This document shows positions 29,798-37,873 of a DNA stretch of 41,064 bases, piece after piece. Positions within the stretch are counted from its first letter, which is position 1. The number at the start of each line of letters is the position of its first letter. The notes under the pieces were generated by a model that saw only the letters and a program-made list of their open reading frames with translations, ran no database searches and was not told where the DNA came from. Origin of the DNA: Stenotrophomonas sp. HITSZ_GD (lineage in GTDB: Bacteria > Pseudomonadota > Gammaproteobacteria > Xanthomonadales > Xanthomonadaceae); assembly GCF_029543105.1 (NCBI RefSeq), contig NZ_JARQXB010000025.1, positions 1-41,064 on the forward strand, in the 5' to 3' direction. Position numbers and translations under genes: made by a program.

Positions 29798-30102
29798 GGC
29801 CCCTCCCAGAGATGATGGATGTCGCCCGGTGCGAGGACGAACAGGGAGGCGCGCGGAGCGTGCTGCGGGGCGGATTACGGGAACGTTGTGCCAGCCGCCA
29901 GGCTGCAAGCGCACGTCACGATGTTCGAACTGCCCTGGATCGCGGTCGAGTATGCCCGCCGGGTGCGTGCGCTGCCACTGCCAGCGCGTCGCAGGGGTGT
30001 GCAGGGACGTCAATGCGGACGCACGCGCGGTGCTTGTGCTCTTGGCATGGTGTTCAGATGCCGCGTGACAGGCTGCGCGCCACACGATCAAGGACGCCTG
30101 CC
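29798..30102. other. Intergenic region upstream of hppA
   Basis: These 305 bases hold the divergent promoters of hppA and the 170-residue secreted protein. No gene with family similarity is seen, and no clear -35/-10 pair or operator stands out. Confidence 0.5.
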
Positions 30103-30615
30103 ATGACCTTCAAGCCCTGGTTCTTCGGTGCCGTGCTGCTGTGCAGCGCGAGTGCCTTCGCCGCCGATCAAGCCCCGGAACTGCAACGCGCGGTCGGCGC
30201 GCCGCAGGCGGTGGGCGCGGTACACACCTTGCGCCAGATTCCCGAGGCCTGCGCACGGCTGGAAGGCGTGTTCACTGGGCAGGCCAGTGAGCCCTACCGT
30301 TTCAACGTCGCGCGCAGCAGTCCGAACTGCCAGCCGCGGGCGCGCTTCGTCGATTACCTGCAGGCACAGCCGGACATCGCCAAGGGCTGGAAGCTCAACG
30401 ACGTGATCCGCGTGCCGAACGCCGGCTGCCCCGCGCAGCAGGCCGTCGTGCGCGTATGGCGCCTGCCGGCCGACAACCAGCCGCCGAAGCTCGATGGCCA
30501 GGGCCAGGCGCGCATCTACCTGGAAGAGGCCAAGCAGCAGGCCGCCAGCGGCAAGGTGCCGCAGGTGTCGACCTACACCGCGCAGATGCAATTGGAGGGC
30601 AAGGCCTGTTCCTGA
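30103..30615 (+). CDS. Hypothetical periplasmic protein, four cysteines
   Basis: The 170-residue product starts with a clear signal peptide ([20 protein letters not shown], cleavage before ADQ). The mature part has four cysteines (EAC, PNCQ, NAGC, KACS), which could form two disulfides in the periplasm. No family was recognised. ATG 30103 follows AAGGA. It is divergent from hppA and convergent with pfp, so it is not in an operon with either. Its presence between two PPi enzymes may be chance. Confidence 0.75.
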   Translation: MTFKPWFFGAVLLCSASAFAADQAPELQRAVGAPQAVGAVHTLRQIPEACARLEGVFTGQASEPYRFNVARSSPNCQPRARFVDYLQAQPDIAKGWKLNDVIRVPNAGCPAQQAVVRVWRLPADNQPPKLDGQGQARIYLEEAKQQAASGKVPQVSTYTAQMQLEGKACS

Positions 30616-30654
30616 CAGGCCTTGCCTGCGCGCATCGCCCGGTAGCGGGCGATG
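30601..30654. terminator. Paired hairpins between convergent genes
   Basis: AAGGCCTG/CAGGCCTT (30601-30608, 30616-30623) overlaps the stop of the secreted protein, and CATCGCCCG/CGGGCGATG (30633-30641, 30646-30654) lies 14 bases from the pfp stop. Neither has a T tract. Together they probably serve as a two-way end for the convergent genes. Confidence 0.5.
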
Positions 30655-30667
30655 ACAGCGCCGTCGT

Positions 30668-31924
30668 TCACCCTTCCCAGGCCGGGAGCTTGCGGGCGAC
30701 CGGCACGTTCTTGAGCGTCACGTACTTGGGCAGTCCATCGCGGCCGTAGGGCAGGGGGGCTTCCCCCTGGATGAGCGGTTGCAGGTAATGCCGCGCGCGA
30801 TCGGTGATGCCGAACCCGTCCTTGCGGATGAAGCCGGCGGGCATCTTCTTTTCCTGGTTGGCGATCTTGGCCAACGGCGCCGGCTCGATGCGCCAGCGAT
30901 ACGGCGCATCGCTGCCGCGCACGATCACCGGCATCACCGCGTTGCGGCCCTCCAGTGCATAGCGCACGGCTGCCTTGCCCACGGCTTGCGCCTGTGCCCA
31001 GTCGGTATAGGACGCCAGGTGGCGGGCCGAACGTTGCAGGTAATCCGGCAGCGTCCAGTGCACCTTGTAGCCCAGCGCGTCCTTGACCCGCCCGGCCAGG
31101 TGGGAGGCCACGCCGCCCAACTGCGTATGGCCGAACGAATCCTTAGTGCCGCCGGCGTCGGCCACGAAACGGCCCTGCGCATCCTGGATGCCTTCGCTGG
31201 CCACCACCACGCACCAACCCACGCGCTCGACCACCTTGCGCACCTGCGCCAGGAAGGCCGCCTCGTCGTAGGCGCGCTCCGGCAGCAGGATGATCTGCGG
31301 CGCGTCGTCGGGCGATTGCGCCGCCAGCCCCGCCGCCGCGGCCAGCCAGCCGGCATGGCGTCCCATCGCCTCGTAGATGAAGACCTTGGTCGAGGTGTCG
31401 GCCATCGCGGCCACGTCCAGCGCCGCCTCGCGCACTGACACCGCGGTGTACTTGGCCGCCGAGCCGAAGCCCGGGCAGGTATCGGTCACCGCCAGGTCGT
31501 TGTCGATGGTCTTGGGCACGCCGATGCAGTGCAGCGGGTAGCCGAACGCCTCGGCCAGCTGCGATACCTTCCACGCCGTGTCGGCCGAATCGTTGCCGCC
31601 GTTGTAGAGAAACCAGCGCACGTCGTGCGCGCGCAGCACCTCGAGCAGGCGCTCGTAGCGGGCGCTGTCGTCCTCCAGCGACTTGAGCTTGTAGCGGCAC
31701 GAGCCGAATGCGCCGCCCGGCGTATGCGCCAGGGCGCGGATGGCGGCGGCCGACTCCTTGCCCGTATCGATCAGGTCCTCGCGCAGGGCGCCCAGGATGC
31801 CGTTGCGGGCGGCCAGCACCTTCACCTTGTGCACGCGGGCTTCGGCGATGACCGCCGAGGCGGTGGCGTTGATGACGGCGGTGACACCGCCGGATTGCGC
31901 GTAGAGCAGGGTGCCTTGGGCCAT
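30668..31924 (-). CDS. pfp: PPi-dependent 6-phosphofructokinase
   Basis: Pfp reversibly phosphorylates fructose 6-phosphate using pyrophosphate. The 418-residue product has the two diagnostic positions: GGND (109-112) has Asp where ATP enzymes have Gly (E. coli Gly104), and PKTIDND (137-143) has Lys where ATP enzymes have Gly124. MGRHAGWLAAAAGLA is the fructose-phosphate region. ATG 31924 (MAQGTLLYAQSGG) is preferred, with GGAG 10 bases upstream; ATG 31954 is also in frame. Being reversible, it can run glycolysis or gluconeogenesis and makes or uses PPi handled by the nearby ppa and hppA. Confidence 0.95.
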   Translation of the reverse strand: MAQGTLLYAQSGGVTAVINATASAVIAEARVHKVKVLAARNGILGALREDLIDTGKESAAAIRALAHTPGGAFGSCRYKLKSLEDDSARYERLLEVLRAHDVRWFLYNGGNDSADTAWKVSQLAEAFGYPLHCIGVPKTIDNDLAVTDTCPGFGSAAKYTAVSVREAALDVAAMADTSTKVFIYEAMGRHAGWLAAAAGLAAQSPDDAPQIILLPERAYDEAAFLAQVRKVVERVGWCVVVASEGIQDAQGRFVADAGGTKDSFGHTQLGGVASHLAGRVKDALGYKVHWTLPDYLQRSARHLASYTDWAQAQAVGKAAVRYALEGRNAVMPVIVRGSDAPYRWRIEPAPLAKIANQEKKMPAGFIRKDGFGITDRARHYLQPLIQGEAPLPYGRDGLPKYVTLKNVPVARKLPAWEG

Positions 31925-32061
31925 GGGGTGCGTCTCCAGGTAGCGGGTGGACATTGCCGGGACATTACCCGGATGCGGTAAAGTGGGTGTATTGCGGTGC
32001 AGCGCGACTTCTGGCGCGTTGGCTACACACTGCCCCTGTTTTCTCTCTCTGGAGCGACATG

Positions 32062-32625
32062 ATGCGACTGGTTCTGTTGGGACCGCCCGGTTCGGGCAAG
32101 GGCACCCAGGCGGCCCGACTGAAGGAAACGCTGAACATCCCGCATATTTCCACCGGCGACCTGCTGCGCGCCGAAGTCGCCGCCGGTACCCCGCTGGGCC
32201 TGCAGGCCAAGGAAGTCATGGCGCGCGGCGACCTGGTCTCCGACGAAATCCTGCTGGGCATGCTCGAATCGCGCCTGGGCCAGCCCGATGTCGCCAACGG
32301 TTTCATCCTCGATGGCTATCCGCGCAACCTCGCCCAGGCCGCGGCGCTGGACGGCCTGCTGACCAAGATCGGCCAGCCGCTGGACGCCGTGGTGCAGCTG
32401 GACGTGGGTACCGACCTGCTGGTCGAGCGCATCGCCGGCCGCGCCAAGGCCGAGGGCCGCGAGGACGACAACCCCGAATCGGTGCGCAAGCGCCTGCAGG
32501 TCTACAACGACTCGACCGCCCCGGTGATCGGTTACTTCGCCGACCGCGGCACGCTGACCCGCGTCGACGGCGTCGGCAGCCTGGACGAAGTCCTGGCCCG
32601 TATCACCGAAGCCCTCGCCCGATAA
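32062..32625 (+). CDS. adk: Adenylate kinase, short form
   Basis: Adk interconverts AMP + ATP and 2 ADP. The 187-residue product has the P-loop GPPGSGKGT (7-15), the AMP-binding ISTGDLLRAEV and the FILDGYPRN motif. It has a short LID (GRAKAEGREDDNPESVRKRL) rather than the long zinc or hydrogen-bonded LID of E. coli Adk. Two ATGs stand in tandem at 32059 and 32062; GGAG 7 bases before 32062 and the MRLVLLG start favour the second. It is divergent from pfp. Confidence 0.97.
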   Translation: MRLVLLGPPGSGKGTQAARLKETLNIPHISTGDLLRAEVAAGTPLGLQAKEVMARGDLVSDEILLGMLESRLGQPDVANGFILDGYPRNLAQAAALDGLLTKIGQPLDAVVQLDVGTDLLVERIAGRAKAEGREDDNPESVRKRLQVYNDSTAPVIGYFADRGTLTRVDGVGSLDEVLARITEALAR

Positions 32626-32774
32626 CCGGCGCCCTGGCGGGCTGCGGGAAGGCCCCCTTTCCTGTGAAGGCGAGGGGCGCCGAAGGCGAAGCAGAAGCGG
32701 CAAGAAAGAAGTCCGGGCCGGCCCTGTGCCGCGCCCGCTTCGGCGGTGAAGCCCGCGCCGCAGCCTTGGCCACG

Positions 32775-32807
32775 AAAAAGCCCCGGCACCGCAACGCGGT
32801 GCCGGGG
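32775..32807 (-). terminator. Strong minus-strand terminator without an upstream minus gene
   Basis: A 12-bp perfect stem (32781-32792 with 32796-32807, 3-base loop) is followed on the minus strand by C and five T (32779-32775). The nearest genes on both sides are plus-strand (adk, mpl). It may end an unannotated minus-strand RNA from 32808-33062, or act as a poor T-less terminator for adk. Confidence 0.7.
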
Positions 32808-32952
32808 TCTGATTTCAAATAAGCGCCAGCGGTCAGGCTTGCTCAGAGCCCCGCAACACGAGCTCCCTGGGGATTGGCCTCTTGGGGAGTAGGACCAGAT
32901 GGGATGCTGCGGCTGGCGTTCAGTATTGTGACTGAGCGACCCCTCGCCTGAT

Positions 32953-33000
32953 ATCGGGGAGTTCCTGACATCCCTGACAGCTTTTCCCTGACACCCCGAT
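32953..33000. repeat. Three CCTGACA repeats inside a 7-bp inverted repeat
   Basis: ATCGGGG (32953-32959) and CCCCGAT (32994-33000) flank three direct copies of (C)CCTGACA at 32964-32970, 32972-32979 and 32986-32993. The block ends 63 bases before mpl. It could be an operator or a stem-loop with bound protein; nothing known was matched. The rest of 32808-33062 contains no gene with family similarity. Confidence 0.6.
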
Positions 33001-33062
33001 TGAGTCGACCCCGCGACAAGCGGCGGTTTCCGGCAACGCGGGCGATCGGAGACAATCGCCGG

Positions 33063-34424
33063 ATGAGCAAACTCCACATCCTCGGCATCGCCGGGACCTT
33101 CATGGGCGGCGTCGCCGCCCTGGCACGCGAACTGGGGCATGTCGTCGAAGGCAGCGACCAGGCGATCTACCCGCCGATGTCCACCCAGCTGGAGCAGCTC
33201 GGCATTTCCCTGGCGCAGGGCTACGACCCCGCCAATATCAGCCCCGACTGCGACGAGATCGTCATCGGCAATGCGCTCTCGCGCGGCAACCTGGCCGTGG
33301 AGGCGGTGCTCGACCAGGGCCGCCGCTATACCTCCGGCGCGCAGTGGCTGGCCGAGCGCGTCCTGCCGGGCAGGCTGACCCTCGCGGTGGCCGGCACCCA
33401 TGGCAAGACCACCACCACCACGGTGCTGTCCTGGCTGCTGGAAGCGGCGGGTCGGCAGCCCGGATTCCTGATCGGCGGCGTCGCCGAGGATTTCGGCGTC
33501 TCCGCCCGTGTCGGCGGCGGGCGCGAATTCGTCGTCGAGGCGGACGAATACGACACCGCCTTCTTCGACAAGCGCAGCAAGTTCGTCCACTACCGCCCGA
33601 CGGTGGCGATCCTCAACAACCTCGAATACGACCACGCCGATATCTTTCCCGATGTCGCCGCGATCCAGCGCCAGTTCCACCACCTCGTGCGTACCGTCCC
33701 CGGCCACGGCCGGCTGATCGTCAACGGCGAGGACGCGCGCCTGGCCGAGGTGCTGGAGATGGGCTGCTGGACGCCGGTGGAGCGCTTCGGCTTCGATCCG
33801 TCGTGGGAATGGAGCGCGCGGCTGATCGCCGCCGACGGCAGCCACTTCGCGGTCCTGCATCGTGGCCGCGAAATCGCCACCGTGCAGTGGCCGCTGTTGG
33901 GGCGCCACAACGTACTCAACGGTTTGGCCGCGCTGGCGGCGGTACACGCCGTCGGCGTCGATCCGGCCCGCGTGGTCGGCGCGCTGGCACAGTTCCGCAG
34001 CGTCAAGCGCCGCCTGGAAGTGCTGGGCGAGCGGCAGGGCATCACCGTCTACGACGATTTCGCCCATCACCCCACCGCCATCGCCACCACGCTCGAAGGC
34101 CTGCGCGCGCGCGTGGGTGATGCACGCATCGTGGTAGCGATGGAGCCGCGCAGCAATTCGATGCGCCTGGGCGCGCATGCCGAGGCACTGGCGCCGTCGC
34201 TGGATGCCGCCGACGCCGTGGTGTTCCTGCACCGCCCGGAACTGCGCTGGGATTCGGCGCCGATCCTGGCACGCGTGCGCGGGCAGTCGCAGGTGGTGGG
34301 CGATGCCGATGCGCTGCAACACGCGTTGGCCGCGTTGGCGAAGCCCGGCGACCATGTGGTGTTCATGTCCAACGGCGGCTTCGATGGTGCGCCGCGCCGT
34401 TTCCTGCAAGGGCTGGCGGGCTGA
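33063..34424 (+). CDS. mpl: UDP-MurNAc:L-Ala-gamma-D-Glu-meso-DAP ligase
   Basis: Mpl reattaches recovered murein tripeptide to UDP-N-acetylmuramate, so it recycles cell-wall peptides. The 453-residue product has the Mur ligase fold: an N-terminal Rossmann start (LHILGIAGTFMGGVAALA), the ATP loop GTHGKTTTTT (111-120), EADEYDTAFFDKRSKF, and LNNLEYDHADIF, characteristic of Mpl rather than MurC. DDFAHHPTAI lies in the central domain. ATG 33063 fits family length. It is followed after 2 bases by a LON-domain gene, so the two are probably one transcript. Confidence 0.96.
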   Translation: MSKLHILGIAGTFMGGVAALARELGHVVEGSDQAIYPPMSTQLEQLGISLAQGYDPANISPDCDEIVIGNALSRGNLAVEAVLDQGRRYTSGAQWLAERVLPGRLTLAVAGTHGKTTTTTVLSWLLEAAGRQPGFLIGGVAEDFGVSARVGGGREFVVEADEYDTAFFDKRSKFVHYRPTVAILNNLEYDHADIFPDVAAIQRQFHHLVRTVPGHGRLIVNGEDARLAEVLEMGCWTPVERFGFDPSWEWSARLIAADGSHFAVLHRGREIATVQWPLLGRHNVLNGLAALAAVHAVGVDPARVVGALAQFRSVKRRLEVLGERQGITVYDDFAHHPTAIATTLEGLRARVGDARIVVAMEPRSNSMRLGAHAEALAPSLDAADAVVFLHRPELRWDSAPILARVRGQSQVVGDADALQHALAALAKPGDHVVFMSNGGFDGAPRRFLQGLAG

Positions 34425-34426
34425 GC

Positions 34427-35017
34427 ATGGCGATCCCGGCGGAAGAATCCGGCACGCTGCCGCTGTTCCCGCTGCATGCGGTGCTGTTGCCGGGCGCGGG
34501 CATCGCGCTGCGCGTGTTCGAGCGGCGTTACCTCGACCTGGTGCGCGACTGCGGCCGCCAGAGCGCGGGGTTCGGCGTGTGCCTGATCCTCGAAGGCCAG
34601 GAAGTCGGCAAGCCCGCCACGCCGGCGGCGTTCGGCACCGAGGCGCGCATCGAGGATTTCGATCTCGGCGCCGACGGCGTGCTGGTGCTGCGCCTGCGCG
34701 GCGCGCGCCGCTTCCACGTCGAGCGTACGCGCGTGCGCGACAACGGGCTGGTGGTCGGCGATGTACGTTGGTGCGAGCCGGACAGCGACGACGAGCTGCG
34801 CCCGGAACATTCGCTGCTGGCCACGCTGCTGGAGCGCCTCGTCGAACAGGCCGGCCCGCAGTACGCCGCCACCACGCCGGCCCAGCTGGACCAGGCCGCG
34901 TGGGTCGGCTGGCGCCTGGCCGAGCTGTTGCCGCTCACCGAAACCCAGCGCCTGTCCTTGCTGCAGCAGGACGATCCACACAAGCGGCTGGACCTGCTGC
35001 TGTCCTGGATGCCCTGA
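34427..35017 (+). CDS. LON substrate-binding domain protein (peptidase S16-like N domain)
   Basis: The 196-residue protein is a stand-alone Lon N-terminal domain: LPLFPLHAVLLPGAGIALRVFERRYLDLVRDC at its start is the family signature, and no AAA+ or protease domain follows. Such proteins are common in proteobacteria but poorly defined; roles in protein quality control are inferred. It begins 2 bases after mpl, so translation is likely coupled. Its stop lies inside the left arm of a large inverted repeat. Confidence 0.9.
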   Translation: MAIPAEESGTLPLFPLHAVLLPGAGIALRVFERRYLDLVRDCGRQSAGFGVCLILEGQEVGKPATPAAFGTEARIEDFDLGADGVLVLRLRGARRFHVERTRVRDNGLVVGDVRWCEPDSDDELRPEHSLLATLLERLVEQAGPQYAATTPAQLDQAAWVGWRLAELLPLTETQRLSLLQQDDPHKRLDLLLSWMP

Positions 35018-35081
35018 ACCCGCCGCGACGCGCGCGGGCGGCCGCGAGGCCAGCCCCCGCGCGTCGCGGCGGGTTCAGGGC
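35011..35081. terminator. 24-bp inverted repeat holding both convergent stop codons
   Basis: Bases 35011-35034 and 35058-35081 are perfect inverted repeats with a 23-base loop. The LON-domain stop (35015-35017) is in the left arm and the stop of the minus-strand membrane gene (35075-35077) is in the right arm. No T tract is present. It probably ends both transcripts and may be a recruited REP-like palindrome. Confidence 0.8.
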
Positions 35082-37087
35082 TTCGGCGGCGCCTGGGGAG
35101 TGGTATCGATCAGCACCACCGGCATGCCGCTGCGCGGCCGGTATTCCATCCGCCACGTCATGCCCTCCAGCGAAGCCTGCAGCGCATCCAGCGCGGGGTC
35201 CACGCCGCGCAGCGGGCGCCACAGCCCCACCAGTCCGAAGTGCCGGTCGAAGTGCAGCGTCTGCGTGCTGCCGATCCACACCGGCTGCGCGCCGGGCGCC
35301 ACCTGGGCCGAGGCCGGCCACAGCCGCAGCACGTGCAGCTCGTCCGGCCGCGCGCCCGGCCGCATCAGCAGCAGCGCTTCCACCTGCGTGTCCAGCGTGG
35401 CCGGCAGCACCGGCACTTCGCCCGGTTCGGCCTTGCTGTCGAGCAGCAGCAGCGCCTGCTGCCAGCCGGCCTGCGGCTGCACGTGCCAGCCCTGCGCCTG
35501 GAGCTGCTCGCGCAGCGGCGCCAGCGGGCCGGCGACCTGCACATCCAGTGGCCAGCGCTGGTCGTCGTCGAATTCGTTGCGGCGCGCCGGCAGCGCCCGC
35601 CATTGCGAGGCCCACCACGCGCGCTGGTCCAGCTGCAGGCGCACCGGATGCGGTGGCTCGAACTTGACCAGCTTTTCCTCCAGGTGGCGGGGCGCCAGCC
35701 ACACCGCCGCGGCGGCGAACGTGCCGTAGAACAGCCACGCCACGGGCTTGACCCAGAACGAGCGGTTGAAGCGCCGCCGGTAGGCGATACCGAGCACCAG
35801 CAGCCAGAAGGTGCCGAACAACATGCCGCCGACGACATCGCTGAGCCAGTGCGCGCCCAGGTACAGGCGTGCGAAGCCGATGATCGACACCACCGCGCCG
35901 CAGACCAGATACGGCCACACGCGGCTGCGGCCCGGCAGTTCGCGGGCGATCAGCACGGCGAAGAAGCCGAAGGTGATGGTCGCCATCGTCACCGCCACCG
36001 ACGGGAAACCGAAGCCGCTGCTCGCCGCCGGCGGCCGCACCACGTGGACCGTGGCGCCGAGCAATTTGGTCAGCGCCAGGCCGAACGCCAGCGCCATCAG
36101 CCAATGCGCCACGGACATCCAGCGCCGCCGCCACAGCAGGTAGCCCATCGCCACGGCGATCGCCGGCAGCAGGATCTGCCAGTCGCCCAGCGAGGCCAGC
36201 GCCGCCATCGGGTAATCGGCCAGCGGGTTGCGCAGCGCCAGCATCAGGTCGTGCACGGCCAGGTCGATGCCCAGCGGTTCGCCGTGCGCCAGCACCACCA
36301 TCAGCAGCACGAACCAGCCCCAGCCGAGCAGCAGCAGCATCAGCGCCAGCACGGCCAGCGGCACCGATTCGCGGCGCCGCGGGTCGAACACGCCGATCGA
36401 CCAGTGGCCCAGCACCGGATGCCGGTGCGACCAGTCCAGCAGGCGTGCCAGCAGCGAATCCAGGTGTGCCGCCGACCAGCGATAGCCATACAGCACCACG
36501 GCCCACACGCCGCCCAGCACCACGGCCAGCAGCGCCACCACCATGAACAGGCGCCCGGCCACCGCGGCCACGGCGTCGTAGGCGCTGCCCAGCAGCCAGC
36601 CGGGCAGCAGGAACAGCAGCGCCCATGAGAGCGCCGCCAGGCCGCTGGCGAAGGCATAGCGACGCAGCGGCATGTGCGACATGCCCGCGATGGCCGGCAC
36701 GAACGGGCGGATGGCGCCGACATAGCGCGCCACCAGGATGCTCTTGAAGGCGTTGCGCCGGAACAGCACTTCGCCGCGGTCGAGCAACTGCGGGTAGCGC
36801 CTGAAAGGCCAGAAGCTGCGCAGCTGGTGACCCCAGCGATGGCCCACCCAATAGCTCAGCGCATCGCCGACGAACGCGCCGGCGGCCGCGCAGGCCACCG
36901 CGTAGGGGCCGGATATCTGGCCCAGCCCGATCAGCACGCCAATGGCGAACAGCAGCGGCAAGGCGGGAACGATGGCGCCCAGCACGATGACCGCATCGCA
37001 GAACGCGATGGCGAAGATGACCGCGCCCGCCAGGGTGGGGTGGGTGCCGATCCACTCCAGCGTGGCGTCGATCCATGGAGAGTTCAT
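35075..37087 (-). CDS. DedA/VTT - PAP2 - LssY-like fused membrane protein
   Basis: The 670-residue protein joins a DedA domain (1-200; GDALSYWVGHRWG, ILVARYVGAIRPFVPAIAG), a PAP2-like membrane domain (about 245-440) and a C-terminal soluble LssY-like domain (about 480-665). DedA domains move undecaprenyl phosphate or other lipids; PAP2 domains dephosphorylate lipids. Here the PAP2 motifs are altered: R351-P352 lacks the upstream Lys at the usual spacing, PSGH reads PSVA (363-365, catalytic His lost), and SR...H...D reads A-R407, H413, D417. So the phosphatase may be inactive. ATG 37087 fits the DedA start. Confidence 0.9.
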   Translation of the reverse strand: MNSPWIDATLEWIGTHPTLAGAVIFAIAFCDAVIVLGAIVPALPLLFAIGVLIGLGQISGPYAVACAAAGAFVGDALSYWVGHRWGHQLRSFWPFRRYPQLLDRGEVLFRRNAFKSILVARYVGAIRPFVPAIAGMSHMPLRRYAFASGLAALSWALLFLLPGWLLGSAYDAVAAVAGRLFMVVALLAVVLGGVWAVVLYGYRWSAAHLDSLLARLLDWSHRHPVLGHWSIGVFDPRRRESVPLAVLALMLLLLGWGWFVLLMVVLAHGEPLGIDLAVHDLMLALRNPLADYPMAALASLGDWQILLPAIAVAMGYLLWRRRWMSVAHWLMALAFGLALTKLLGATVHVVRPPAASSGFGFPSVAVTMATITFGFFAVLIARELPGRSRVWPYLVCGAVVSIIGFARLYLGAHWLSDVVGGMLFGTFWLLVLGIAYRRRFNRSFWVKPVAWLFYGTFAAAAVWLAPRHLEEKLVKFEPPHPVRLQLDQRAWWASQWRALPARRNEFDDDQRWPLDVQVAGPLAPLREQLQAQGWHVQPQAGWQQALLLLDSKAEPGEVPVLPATLDTQVEALLLMRPGARPDELHVLRLWPASAQVAPGAQPVWIGSTQTLHFDRHFGLVGLWRPLRGVDPALDALQASLEGMTWRMEYRPRSGMPVVLIDTTPQAPPKP

Positions 37088-37149
37088 GCCCCGATTATAG
37101 GAAACCGATCCTGTCCCGATACCCTGGGCCGCACGCCTACAATGGCGGC

Positions 37150-37806
37150 ATGTCCTTGCCTGATGCCGCGCACGCCCTCAAGGCCGATACCTTCGGCCGC
37201 ATCCTGCTGGTCCGCGAGGCGGACCGCGTGTTCGTGCGCCGCGACCTCACCGCCTCGCCGTGGTGGCTGCGCGTGCCGGCCTGGTACCTAGCCCGGCGCG
37301 AGGCGCGCGCGCTGCGCCAGCTCGATGGCATGCCGGCCACGCCGCGCCTGCTCGGATGGAACGGCACCTACCTGGACCGCAGCTTTCTCGATGGCGAGGC
37401 GATGTACCTGCGCCCGCCGCGCGGCGACGTGGCCTATTTCCGCGCGGCGCGCCGGCTGCTGCAGCAGCTGCACCGGCGCGGCGTGGCGCACAACGACCTG
37501 GCCAAGGAGGCGAACTGGATCGTGCGCGAAGATGGTTCGCCGGCGTTGATCGACTTCCAGCTGGCGGTGTGCGGGCACCCGCGCGCGCGCTGGATGCGGC
37601 TGCTGGCGCGCGAGGACCTGCGCCACCTGCTCAAGCACAAGCGCATGTACTGCGGGCACGCGCTGACGCCGGTGGAGCGGCGCGTACTCAAGCGGCACTC
37701 GTGGGTACGCGACCTCTGGTTCCGCACCGGCAAGCCGGTCTACCGCTTCGTGACGCGGCGCGTGTTGCATTGGGAAGACAACGAGGGGCAGGGACCCAAG
37801 CCGTAG
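37150..37806 (+). CDS. Small RIO/WaaP-like protein kinase
   Basis: The 218-residue protein has a kinase-like core: HRRGVAHNDLAKEANWIV, with HND as catalytic loop, and ALIDFQLAV, where DFQ replaces DFG. The N-lobe is short. It resembles the RIO1-like/lipopolysaccharide-kinase (Kdo/WaaP) superfamily found in Xanthomonadaceae. The substrate could be a protein or lipid A-core sugar; this cannot be decided. ATG 37150 is the start that matches the domain, and it is divergent from the DedA fusion gene, 62 bases apart. Confidence 0.8.
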   Translation: MSLPDAAHALKADTFGRILLVREADRVFVRRDLTASPWWLRVPAWYLARREARALRQLDGMPATPRLLGWNGTYLDRSFLDGEAMYLRPPRGDVAYFRAARRLLQQLHRRGVAHNDLAKEANWIVREDGSPALIDFQLAVCGHPRARWMRLLAREDLRHLLKHKRMYCGHALTPVERRVLKRHSWVRDLWFRTGKPVYRFVTRRVLHWEDNEGQGPKP

Positions 37807-37843
37807 GACGGCCGGTTCGCGTCGCGGCTGAAGCCGCTCCTAC
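37803..37843. repeat. REP-like palindrome (GTAG...CTAC)
   Basis: The minus strand from 37843 reads GTAGGAGCGGCTTCAGCCGC, a GTAG head followed by a GCGGCT/AGCCGC hairpin. A second GTAGGA at 37803 faces it, so the block is bounded by inverted GTAGGA/TCCTAC. This is the widespread Xanthomonadaceae/Pseudomonas REP consensus. It sits between the kinase and the dehydrogenase and overlaps the last bases of the kinase gene. Confidence 0.75.
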
Positions 37844-37873
37844 AATGGGGCTCCTTTAATGCGGGCCGCTGGC

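Noticed and set aside
32808-33062. Possible 6S RNA or tmRNA near the minus-strand terminator.
   Set aside because: Neither the long bulged helix of 6S RNA nor the tRNA-like ends and tag frame of tmRNA is present.
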